Positions 39,101 through 47,433 of a stretch of DNA of 64,000 nt are shown in pieces. The stretch lies in contig VRVR01000014.1 in the NCBI GenBank assembly GCA_009859145.1, positions 127,618 to 191,617 of the forward strand, given 5' to 3'. The position numbers were made by a program, and so were the translations under genes. Each line of letters begins with the position of its first letter. Position 1 is the stretch's first letter. The stretch comes from Andalucia godoyi (lineage: Eukaryota > Discoba > Jakobea > Jakobida > Andaluciidae). The notes beneath the pieces were generated by a model. That model saw only the letters and a list, made by a program, of their open reading frames with translations, was not told the DNA's origin and did not search any database.

Positions 39101-42100
39101 AACGAAGGCGTCACTGGAAACGGGCAATGTTCTTGCTTCGCGGATGCGACGCGTGGATTCTGGGCAGGACCCACCTGCTCACAGTGTGCTCCGGGATATG
39201 GCGGTGTTGGATGCAAGACCCCCTGCCCACGCGATTCTGCTGGAAGAATCTGTGGTGGTCATGGATCGTGCTCTGCCGTTGATGCCAAGTGCACGTGCAA
39301 CTCCGACGACTCCGTTGGTTACTGGACGGGTGATGCATGCACGGACTGCCAGGAAGGCTTTGGCGGCCCCGGATGCATCCTCCGATGCCCGCGCACGAAT
39401 GCTGGCATTTGCAACGGTCATGGATTTTGCCATTTGTTTGACGCCACGTGCTATTGTTATGACGATGCTTCTCATGGACACTGGACCGGTGCAAAGTGTG
39501 ATCAGTGTGCTGCTGGTTATGGTGGTGCGGATTGCAAGACCGCCTGCCCTGCGACTGCCGGAAGCACCTGCTCTGGTCACGGAACGTGCCTCTCGTCCAA
39601 CGCGACTTGCAGCTGCTATGCCGACAGCCAACATGGTTTCTGGACTGGTCCTAAATGCGACCAGTGCCTCTACGGATATGGCGGTCCCGATTGCAAGTCA
39701 ACATGCCCTGCGAATGCACAAGGAATCTGTTCTGCGCACGGTCTCTGCTCGGCGGTCGACGCCAGCTGCACATGCTTCGATGACTCTACCAACGGACACT
39801 TTTCTGGGTCTGATTGCTCAGCTTGCAAGGCCGGCTATTGGCTCGGATCTCAGTGCAAGCAGAGCTGCCCTGGTTTTGGAACTGCCGTTGGAGTGTGCGC
39901 GAACCACGGTACGTGCAACCAAGCAGACGGATCTTGCAGCTGCTTTGAGGATGCCCAGCAGGGATACTGGGAGGCACCGCTCTGCGCAGACTGCGCTCCT
40001 GGCTACGGAGGTGCCCTCTGTAATGAAGGATGCCCTGGACTTGGAACTCCTGGTGGAGTGTGCTCTGGTCATGGACAGTGCAACGAACAAGATGCGAGCT
40101 GCACTTGCCAGCAAGACGCTGTGCACGGATTCTGGACTGGTTACAAGTGCGATCATTGCAAGGACGGCTACGCTGGAGACAACTGCAAGATCGAATGCCA
40201 AGGATTGCAAACTCCGGGAGGTGTTTGCTCCGGTCACGGGCAGTGCCGAGCGGCGGATGGCAGCTGCGATTGCAGCTCGGATCCGGACAACGGATACTGG
40301 ACTGGTGCCGACTGCGACCGCTGCATTGACGGCTATGCTGGACCCCTTTGTTCTATTCAGTGCCCTGGCTACCACTCTGCTTTGGGTGTGTGCTCGGGAC
40401 ACGGCTCATGCTCTGCGCTTGACGGCACCTGCATGTGCTCGCAGTCCGGACAGACCGGCTTCTGGACTGGCTCGGATTGCTCATCGTGTGTTGATGGATT
40501 TGGAGGTGCTCAGTGCAACGTCCAATGCCCCGGTTTGCTTGCTAACGGTCATACGACGTGTTCTGGACACGGAACGTGTGCAAGCACTGATGCTCAGTGT
40601 GTGTGTTATGACGATGAGGTGAATGGCCACTGGTCCGGAGAAGGCTGCTCGGTTTGTGCGGATGGATGGGGAGGGGAGCATTGCAATGTTGCCTGCCCCG
40701 GATTGTCCGACGGAAACGTTTGCTCTGGAAACGGAGCATGCCGTGCCGCCGATGCGACTTGCGAATGCTTCCATGAAGCCACAAAGGGATTCTGGACCGG
40801 AGTGGACTGCAATGCTTGCGACACTGGCTACGGAGGACCCTCGTGCTCTGTTGAATGCCCGCTGAATGGTGGTGCAATCTGCGGAGGACATGGAGTCTGC
40901 CAGTCTTCTGACGGTGCCTGCGACTGCTACGACGACATGGAACATGGATTTTGGACGTCTGCCGACTGCTCCACGTGTTCGTTCGGCTTTGCTGGACCGT
41001 TGTGCGCAGATGAGTGCCCAGGCTTCAGCAGCTCAGCTCATGTTGTTTGTCACGGCCACGGCCAATGCAACAACGCCGATGCGACCTGCACGTGCTTCTC
41101 GGACGCCGCTCACGGATTCTGGACTGGAGACAGCTGCGGCGAATGCGTTCGTGGATTTGGAGGATCTGATTGTGCCACTGCATGCCCTGGTTATGGTACT
41201 TTCCAGGGTGTGTGCTCTTCTCATGGTACATGCAGCCCGGTCGATGCTACGTGCCAGTGTGCTGCGGATGCAACCAATGGATTCTGGACTGGCGCTGATT
41301 GCACGGACTGTGTCTACGGATATGGTGGTCCAAGCTGCAACGTCGAATGCCCCAAACACGATGGCGAATACTGCGCTGCTCATGGCGACTGCCGTGCTGC
41401 AGACGGGGTGTGCACGTGCAAATCGGATGCTGAACACGGCTTCTGGACTGGGGCTGACTGCTCTCAATGTGCGTCTGGATATGGCGGGGCAGACTGCAAG
41501 ACCCCGTGCCCTGGAACTGGAACCGCTGCCGGGTCTTGTTCTGGACACGGAGCGTGCGATGCGTCGGATGCTCACTGTGCGTGCTTTGCCGACTCGACGC
41601 ACGGCTACTGGAGTGGTGACGCATGCGATGCTTGTGAAGCAGGTTTCGCCACGGAATCGTGCACGGTTGCATGCCCTGGTTTGAATACACCGGCCGGCGT
41701 GTGTTCTGCCCACGGATCCTGCCAGCTGTCGGACGCGACGTGCCAATGCCACGCGGACGCAGTCAATGGGTTCTGGACTGGAGCGGACTGCTCGGAATGC
41801 TTGCCTGGATACGGCGGAGAATCTTGTACTGTTGCCTGCCCTGGCACTGGAACTGCTGCCGGTCCCTGCTCAGGACACGGAACTTGCTCTGCTGCGACTG
41901 GCTCTTGTGAGTGCCATCATGATTCCTCGTCGGGATTCTGGACTGGTGCTGCTTGCGATGCCTGCGTCGATGGATATGCAACTTCCACATGCACGCAGGC
42001 TTGCCCGGGCTTCGGAACTGCCGCCGGTGTTTGCTCTGGAAATGGACAGTGCTCGCTCGTGGATGCAACGTGCTCGTGCAGTGCCGATGCTATTCATGGA

Positions 42101-45100
42101 CACTGGTCTGGTGCGGACTGCTCGTCATGCCTTGGAGGATATGGTGGAGAATCTTGCTCGATTGCCTGCCCTGTGACTTCCCAGGGTCTGTGCTCTGGCC
42201 ATGGACTCTGCTCCGCCGCCACGGGCGCCTGTGTTTGCGACCATGACATCTCATCTGGATTCTGGACAGGTGCGTCTTGTGACGCGTGTGCTTCCGGCTA
42301 TGCGACTCCCGCTTGCGATATTGCCTGCCCGGGACTCGGATCGGAGGCTGGCGTGTGCTCAGGCCATGGAGTGTGCAGTGTCGTTGATGGTTCATGCTCT
42401 TGCTCCTCGCAGTCTGAAACTGGATTCTGGAGTGGATCTGACTGCTCATCGTGCACCAACGGGTATGGTGGACCGTCGTGCCAGGCAGCATGCCCTGGTG
42501 GCTCTACAAGCGGACCTTGCTCGGGCCACGGGTCGTGCCAAGCGGCGGATGCGACGTGTTCTTGTTTCAACGACGCCACGAACGGATTCTTCTCTGGAGA
42601 GGGTTGTGACACCTGCTTATACGGATATGGTGGATCGTCATGCACGATTGAGTGCCCGAAGACTGCAGCTGGAATTTGTGCGTCGCATGGATCGTGCTTG
42701 TCGTCAGATGGTACGTGTGCATGTTCTGCGTCCTCGGAGACTGGATTCTGGAGTGGATCTTCCTGCAGCGAATGCTTGTATGGATATGGCGGAGAATCTT
42801 GCGGGCTTGCTTGCCCAGGTGTGGGGTCGTCTGCCGGTGTTTGCTCTTCTCACGGACACTGCAGCGCTGTGGATGCGTCTTGCACTTGTGACGCCCACTT
42901 CTATGGCACTGGATGCGAAGTTGACTTGACGAGCATTCATCCTGTGGGAGAATGCGTTGTTCAGTTGGATGACAACACGTGGAGAGCGACGTTCCGTTAT
43001 GTCCTTGACGGATCTGAATCTGTTTCGATTCCTTCTGGGCCGCTGAACTCGTTGACCGGAGGCTCTTCCAGTGTCTCCGTACCCACAGTTTTCGCTCCGG
43101 GTACATCAGACGTCATCACTGTCCAGTTTTCGTCCGCATCGGTTGTTTCCTGGGCTCTCGGAACGACTACCGTATCATTGTCTGTTGCCTCGGCCTACTG
43201 TCCTGCCGTAGCAGACGTGAAGCCTGTTCTGAACTGCGTGCAGCCTGTTACCACCACCAGCTTCATTGCATGGTTTGGGTACACGAATGAAAATGACTAC
43301 ATTGCGCGAAGTGTCCCGTATTCGGTCTCTCCTGCATGCGGCTCCTGCAATGTCCCGTCTTCCTTCCTTCCTGGAACGGTGACTCGTGCCTTTTCGGTGC
43401 CATTCGATCCTTCGTCGTCGGTCACGTTTGCACTTGGCTCGTCGTCGGTTACAGCGTCGCGCAATTCTCAGCCGCGCTGCCCGACTTCGCCGTGCCCCAA
43501 TGATTGCAGCGGTATCAGTCGCGGAACATGCTATGACGGAACTTGCGTTTGCGAGTCGTCGTACATTTCCACGGACTGCTCGGTGCTGGCTACTCAGATT
43601 GTTCCGTATGTCAACTGCGCCTCTCCGACGGGAGCTATTTCCGAAGAGTACATTGCCTACATTGGATACGAGAACACGCAAAACTTCATTGCGTCTATCC
43701 CCGTTGGCTCTGCGAACTACTTCTCCCCGGCGCCCGCCAACCGCAACCAGCCATCCGTGTTTGAGATCGGTCACCAGAACAACGTGTTCACGGTGAAGTT
43801 CCAGAGCTTTGACAGTGTGACTTGGAACGTTGGCTCGAATGTCGTTGTCTTGTCGACGACGTACAGTCGCTGCCCCGCGTTTGTTCCTGTTGAACCCGTC
43901 GGTCAGTGTGTTGAGCGGTATGACGATGGCTCCTGGGACGCAGTCTTTGGCTACAGCAATCCGAATCCGTTCATCGTTACCATCTCGGGTACCGATTACG
44001 CACAGGGACAGCACGATCTTGTGAACGTGATTAATATGCCAGCGGGTACTACCAGCACGTTGTGGACCATTGATTCGTCTTCTGCCACGCTTGTTCGCGC
44101 CCTGGCGCCAGACTGCTCTTCTTTGCAACTGCCTGCACCCACTGTGTTGTCCGCTCGCATCACGAATGATCTCTCTCAGATCCAGGTGAAGTTCTCAGGC
44201 CCTGTTGTTGTAACGGGTCCTTCAGTGACCTGCGCAGCGATTTTCACTCCGGCCACAATGAGTCTGCTTTCCCCTGCTGCAACCTGCTCTCTTACCGACG
44301 CCGACCAGACTCTGGTCATTGCGCTGTCTTCCGCATCAACCGTCGTGCCGTACAACACTCTGGTCTTCAATCCTGTTGTCCGAAGTGAAAGCGGCTTGTC
44401 AGGCGCTCTTGTTGATCGTCCGACGGTTCTTCCTCCGCTGTCTCCGAACGCGCCGTCTGCCGTTGTTTACGGTGCGAATTCTGCGGCTGGATGTGCAACG
44501 GATGTTGCACTGGATGGCTTGTCGTCGACTGGCGGAGGAAACCGTCCGTTGGTATACGACTGGAGCGTCGCTTCAGGATCGTCTGTTGCGAGCTTGACCA
44601 CTCCTACCAATTTGGCCACTGTCACACTGACCAAGTCGTCATCAACAGCAACGGGTCTTGTGTCCGTTTCGCTGACAGTGACGAACTGGGTTGGAGCATT
44701 CAGCACCGTGTACAAGACTGTTCAGTTTGAAATCACAGACACCTTGTCCGTCTCGATCGATCCGGAGGTTGCCGTTGTCGATCCGTCCGCAACTGGTGTT
44801 AACACGGTTTCGTTCACTGCCACGGTTGACACTGATGCCTCGTGCATTGATCCGACAGCGATCATCTCCTACCAGTGGACAGTGATCAGCGGAACTTCAT
44901 TAACGTTCCTTGGTAGCTCCGCCACAACGCGTGTCGCTTCAATCAGCGGCACTGGTTTGCCTTTTGGCAACCAGTGGGTCTTGCGCTGTGTTGCCACCAT
45001 CACGGTTGCTGGGGACACCGCCACGGGAACTGCGACTGCCATATTGGAGTCGACGACACCGCAAGTTTCTCTTTCCATTACGGGACAGAGAACGGTGTTG

Positions 45101-47164
45101 CCCAATCGCCGTATTCAGTACAGTGCAGTATTCTCTCCGGTTCAGTACGCATCGTCGTATGCGTGGACTTGCAAGGTTGACGGTACAAATGCCAATTGCG
45201 CGGATGCTACCCAGTCTTCCAACCCTGCAATTTTCTTCATCCGAACTCCGAATGCACCGATCTTGTTCGTTTCTTGCAGTGTGACCACGACATTTGGTAC
45301 TGTTGTCAGTACATCCATCATCATCAGTGTCAACGGCGTTACGTCGTCGCTGTCAGTGAGCGTCTCGTCGACTCAGTCCTCGTCCCCGGAATTCGGCTCG
45401 ACGCTGGTGTATTCCGCAGGTGCTGATGTCCCGGATGCTGTCGCCGCATCCCAGAGAGCCCTGTCTCTGCTTGGCATGCAGCAACGTCGCCATGGCTGGA
45501 CTGTTCTTTCTTCCGATACCGGAGTCGTCAAGTATTCCTGCGAAGATTGCGGATCTGTCTTGGTGTTCGATGAATCCACGTTTGGTGCCGCTACGTCGTC
45601 GTACCAAGTTGTTGCCTCCGTTTCGATGGCAGGAATGACTGGATCGTCTGCTGTGGTGCGCCCCGTCTCGTATGTTGCCAACGACACACTGGCCGTTATG
45701 TATGGTCGCGAGATGTTGATGGAAGATTCCATATTGCCTGCGTCTGCAAGTGAGATCACTGTTTCCTTCTCCGGTCGCGCAACGACGTCCGCAACGCCGT
45801 ACTTCCGCTTTTCTGCTGTCTTCCGAGGCAAGGACGACGTGGAGCATGTGCGAGTTGTTTCGGCCTGGCAGATGTCGCCCCGCTGGAGACTTACTGTTCC
45901 TGCAGGTGCTGTATCCGTGGAACTGTTTTGCCTCCTTCATCCGAGCTCTGCAGGTTCCGCTTCGCGTGTGGTGCAGCTTGCCCCTCTGGATCCGTCGCAA
46001 TTCCTGACCCGCACTGCGAATATCATGTCGGTTCTTCCAGCCGATTTTGCGGCTCGTGACTTGTCGGCTGTCTTCTCTCGTATCGGATCCGCTGGGTTCT
46101 CGCTGACAATGGCCCTGCAGCAGGGTTTGCCGCTGACTGACATTAAGAAGGCGGTCGACTTGCTGACCAGCTTTGTTTCTAACGGTCTTGAAGATCTCGT
46201 CACCTTCACTCACGAAGGCACGGACCATCGTGTGGCCTTTGAGTCGCTTGCTGTTTATCTGCATGTGTTGGAGGTTACCCTGGATCCGAACGTCATCCCC
46301 ATGTCCGTCGAGATCAGCAAGGTTATTGACAAGCTGTACCTCAAGACGCATCATGACTCTGTGACGCCTTCTGTTCTGAAGTCTGCGTTCGCGGCGCTTC
46401 AATCGATTGCTCCGAATCTCCCGAGCTCGGAATTCCCTGCATTCTGGTCATCCGTTGTGGAGTTGGCCAAGTCTGCCTCCCGATTCCTGATGTGCGGTCA
46501 GTCTGTCGATTTGCATGCCTCGAATGGATTTGAATTGACAATTAACATGGTGCCTCGCGACATGTTTGTCGACCGCGACGTGACAATTGGAGGATTTTCA
46601 GTTTCGAAGACCGTTGCGTTCGATGAGTCATTGGAGTGCGTTTCTGTGGTGACCGTTCAGAGCTTTGATGTCCCAGCCGGTTTGGTTACTGTTGGTGAAT
46701 CGATGTCTGCGCTTGTTGCCCACGACACGAACTTTGTGCCGGAATCTGGGTCGTTCTCGATTACGCTTCCAGCCAAGAACGCAATGCATGCTACTGCCGA
46801 CGGTGTTGCACCGCAGGCTGTCCAATGCGTTGTCTTCAACAGCATTGATGTCTCCTGGGATTCTGCAGCTTGCTCGGAAGCAACCATCAGTGCAGACGGC
46901 TCGCAGTACGAGTGCTCGTGCACAACTGCCGGAACCGTCGCAGCCGTCAAGCTCTCTTCCTCGAGTGGTTCTTCTTCTTCGTCTGGATCTTCTGATTCTT
47001 CATCTTTCCCGATTTGGGCTGGTGTCCTCATCGGAGTCTGTGCGGTTGCCATTGTCGGTGTTGCGTTTGCATACCGCGTCATGCGTAAGCGCCGTGCTGC
47101 CGCCGGAGTGATGTCGAAGGATTATCATGATCACCGTCGTTTGATGGATGACCAGGATGCATAA
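36167..47164 (+). CDS. Giant VWD/EGF/REJ-like surface adhesin, single TM
   Basis: The 3,665-residue single-frame protein starts with a signal peptide (MNLVRCLTVLAVVVSLAIASA). Three Cys-rich modules (near 24, 405 and 795) alternate with EGF modules and two VWD-type domains (GDPHYKTFDNLYYDFQG near 190, GDPHVFGFDGG near 575). About 24 laminin-type EGF repeats follow (about 910-2240; unit about 52 residues, motif GFWTGxDCxxC..GYGG). Then come four repeats of about 100 residues (V.PV..CV...W.A.FGY; about 2255-2660). A PKD/REJ-like beta-rich region spans about 2700-3240. A GPS-like site lies at about 3552-3587 (CVVFNS...W...C...YECSCTTAG). One TM helix (FPIWAGVLIGVCAVAIVGVA, about 3614) and a short basic tail end the protein. 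This is consistent with a cell-surface adhesion receptor. The ligand is unknown. Confidence 0.85.
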   Translation: MNLVRCLTVLAVVVSLAIASASDCDDMARNVCVSACTESERCFQQVRLTCNDDDALPYISEFHIKREELGWDTCGGPLCSPCNNNGQCVDGACICNAGYKGAYCDDFSDLCPDKCHGRGVCVGANKCRCQEGWGGVTCGVPNLQSDNCCAAGCSGKGTCTGGRCVCNAGFYGEDCSRPVPSSVGVGLCQATGDPHYKTFDNLYYDFQGIGIYYLLWSPDLIVQEWHRPYIANPAAWINQAVAFKYKSTTVEVYNGDLGGPPVVYINSQLVNPPTVNTRVGDIIYRRNPASRMNLYFQFDWIANITLNIGTIWSIENYIDTYIYLSNGYYTQTGGMCGKWDSNAGNDLIPRGSDTPVASNRIYDTFAPSWRVSCAEKLLRLAPASECNIQPFPKPPAPGHCAAIDDAAKQVCKLACSAFDRCLMDVHASCDLSAADPHVESFTRYRNLYKYDLCGGDDWCSPCSGHGTCDSRTGVCTCQAGWTGAADCSVATGQACNNVDCSNNGICVRGACSCNAGWKGNKCQTPDPRTCPNNCNGHGTCQANGVCACNPRYYGVGCEKTYSGRVPSQGKCSSIGDPHVFGFDGGRFSYQQGGTHDLVRSSDGSFIVQAWALPAWAGSRVRTNRAFAVRYGNSILEVESNPAGRLTEPVIRFNGQTRAFHNALSFSSSSMKVTVSNRGCYFGIDILFISSNPVFGGSISLQVRNRIDIFITLNNGWLGRIRGLCGNFNGQQSDDFSLPDGTVVPRTQQDRFVNSWATPCDRIILQVPAAEDHCRNPPAPVPAPAPAPCTGIDFATAAELCTHSCVSYAECMYDVFSSCDLSLADAHQQVHLFHGPNWGLEACCGAPVKDCSKNGMYSVIEQKCKCFSGWSGDDCQFPVCDGGCGRFGSCSTPGKCCCPAGYYGTSCQNSYCAALHDCNGHGQCADATGKCTCTRTAQEGYWTGDSCNQCMAGRFGPTCTGSCPGYGSTNGICTGHGTCNEGVTGNGQCSCFADATRGFWAGPTCSQCAPGYGGVGCKTPCPRDSAGRICGGHGSCSAVDAKCTCNSDDSVGYWTGDACTDCQEGFGGPGCILRCPRTNAGICNGHGFCHLFDATCYCYDDASHGHWTGAKCDQCAAGYGGADCKTACPATAGSTCSGHGTCLSSNATCSCYADSQHGFWTGPKCDQCLYGYGGPDCKSTCPANAQGICSAHGLCSAVDASCTCFDDSTNGHFSGSDCSACKAGYWLGSQCKQSCPGFGTAVGVCANHGTCNQADGSCSCFEDAQQGYWEAPLCADCAPGYGGALCNEGCPGLGTPGGVCSGHGQCNEQDASCTCQQDAVHGFWTGYKCDHCKDGYAGDNCKIECQGLQTPGGVCSGHGQCRAADGSCDCSSDPDNGYWTGADCDRCIDGYAGPLCSIQCPGYHSALGVCSGHGSCSALDGTCMCSQSGQTGFWTGSDCSSCVDGFGGAQCNVQCPGLLANGHTTCSGHGTCASTDAQCVCYDDEVNGHWSGEGCSVCADGWGGEHCNVACPGLSDGNVCSGNGACRAADATCECFHEATKGFWTGVDCNACDTGYGGPSCSVECPLNGGAICGGHGVCQSSDGACDCYDDMEHGFWTSADCSTCSFGFAGPLCADECPGFSSSAHVVCHGHGQCNNADATCTCFSDAAHGFWTGDSCGECVRGFGGSDCATACPGYGTFQGVCSSHGTCSPVDATCQCAADATNGFWTGADCTDCVYGYGGPSCNVECPKHDGEYCAAHGDCRAADGVCTCKSDAEHGFWTGADCSQCASGYGGADCKTPCPGTGTAAGSCSGHGACDASDAHCACFADSTHGYWSGDACDACEAGFATESCTVACPGLNTPAGVCSAHGSCQLSDATCQCHADAVNGFWTGADCSECLPGYGGESCTVACPGTGTAAGPCSGHGTCSAATGSCECHHDSSSGFWTGAACDACVDGYATSTCTQACPGFGTAAGVCSGNGQCSLVDATCSCSADAIHGHWSGADCSSCLGGYGGESCSIACPVTSQGLCSGHGLCSAATGACVCDHDISSGFWTGASCDACASGYATPACDIACPGLGSEAGVCSGHGVCSVVDGSCSCSSQSETGFWSGSDCSSCTNGYGGPSCQAACPGGSTSGPCSGHGSCQAADATCSCFNDATNGFFSGEGCDTCLYGYGGSSCTIECPKTAAGICASHGSCLSSDGTCACSASSETGFWSGSSCSECLYGYGGESCGLACPGVGSSAGVCSSHGHCSAVDASCTCDAHFYGTGCEVDLTSIHPVGECVVQLDDNTWRATFRYVLDGSESVSIPSGPLNSLTGGSSSVSVPTVFAPGTSDVITVQFSSASVVSWALGTTTVSLSVASAYCPAVADVKPVLNCVQPVTTTSFIAWFGYTNENDYIARSVPYSVSPACGSCNVPSSFLPGTVTRAFSVPFDPSSSVTFALGSSSVTASRNSQPRCPTSPCPNDCSGISRGTCYDGTCVCESSYISTDCSVLATQIVPYVNCASPTGAISEEYIAYIGYENTQNFIASIPVGSANYFSPAPANRNQPSVFEIGHQNNVFTVKFQSFDSVTWNVGSNVVVLSTTYSRCPAFVPVEPVGQCVERYDDGSWDAVFGYSNPNPFIVTISGTDYAQGQHDLVNVINMPAGTTSTLWTIDSSSATLVRALAPDCSSLQLPAPTVLSARITNDLSQIQVKFSGPVVVTGPSVTCAAIFTPATMSLLSPAATCSLTDADQTLVIALSSASTVVPYNTLVFNPVVRSESGLSGALVDRPTVLPPLSPNAPSAVVYGANSAAGCATDVALDGLSSTGGGNRPLVYDWSVASGSSVASLTTPTNLATVTLTKSSSTATGLVSVSLTVTNWVGAFSTVYKTVQFEITDTLSVSIDPEVAVVDPSATGVNTVSFTATVDTDASCIDPTAIISYQWTVISGTSLTFLGSSATTRVASISGTGLPFGNQWVLRCVATITVAGDTATGTATAILESTTPQVSLSITGQRTVLPNRRIQYSAVFSPVQYASSYAWTCKVDGTNANCADATQSSNPAIFFIRTPNAPILFVSCSVTTTFGTVVSTSIIISVNGVTSSLSVSVSSTQSSSPEFGSTLVYSAGADVPDAVAASQRALSLLGMQQRRHGWTVLSSDTGVVKYSCEDCGSVLVFDESTFGAATSSYQVVASVSMAGMTGSSAVVRPVSYVANDTLAVMYGREMLMEDSILPASASEITVSFSGRATTSATPYFRFSAVFRGKDDVEHVRVVSAWQMSPRWRLTVPAGAVSVELFCLLHPSSAGSASRVVQLAPLDPSQFLTRTANIMSVLPADFAARDLSAVFSRIGSAGFSLTMALQQGLPLTDIKKAVDLLTSFVSNGLEDLVTFTHEGTDHRVAFESLAVYLHVLEVTLDPNVIPMSVEISKVIDKLYLKTHHDSVTPSVLKSAFAALQSIAPNLPSSEFPAFWSSVVELAKSASRFLMCGQSVDLHASNGFELTINMVPRDMFVDRDVTIGGFSVSKTVAFDESLECVSVVTVQSFDVPAGLVTVGESMSALVAHDTNFVPESGSFSITLPAKNAMHATADGVAPQAVQCVVFNSIDVSWDSAACSEATISADGSQYECSCTTAGTVAAVKLSSSSGSSSSSGSSDSSSFPIWAGVLIGVCAVAIVGVAFAYRVMRKRRAAAGVMSKDYHDHRRLMDDQDA
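38900..42890 (+). repeat. Array of 24 EGF-like coding repeats
   Basis: Within the giant gene, units of about 155 bases recur 24 times. I counted them by the G-(F/Y/H)-(W/F)-x-x-x-x-C-x-x-C signature (from EGYWTGDSCNQC to TGFWSGSSCSEC). Units differ by many substitutions, so the array is old, but the shared periodicity leaves long open frames in other registers. Confidence 0.85.
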
Positions 47165-47433
47165 TCGTGTTTATGTTTTGCAATGAGATGTGTAGTGTGT
47201 GGTGTCCATTGTTTTTTGTTTTCTTTTTTTACAACAAGAAAGACAATGACGTTGGCACCCCTGTTGTTATTCCTATTCTGTAAGCTTTTTATTATTCGTT
47301 TGTCATTGTAGTAAATAAATTAAGGAGAAAAAAAAACCAGAATGTCAGAACAGGAGAACGCAAACAGCGAGTGGAAATGTGAAGAAAGTTGCTGCAAAGA
47401 AAGGAGGAATGCAACACAAGGCATGGATGGGAT
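47165..47433. other. Intergenic region between convergent genes
   Basis: This spacer holds the 3' flanks of the giant gene and the ABM-domain gene. It has poly-T near 47210 and an AAATAAATTAAGGAG stretch near 47312. Nothing else is seen. Confidence 0.4.

Noticed and set aside
38538-40622. 694-codon second frame inside the giant gene
   Set aside because: Its composition is a frame-shifted image of EGF repeats, with no domain of its own.
38900-42890. CRISPR-like or satellite array
   Set aside because: Units of about 155 bases are diverged, in frame and encode EGF-like modules; there are no identical repeats with unique spacers.
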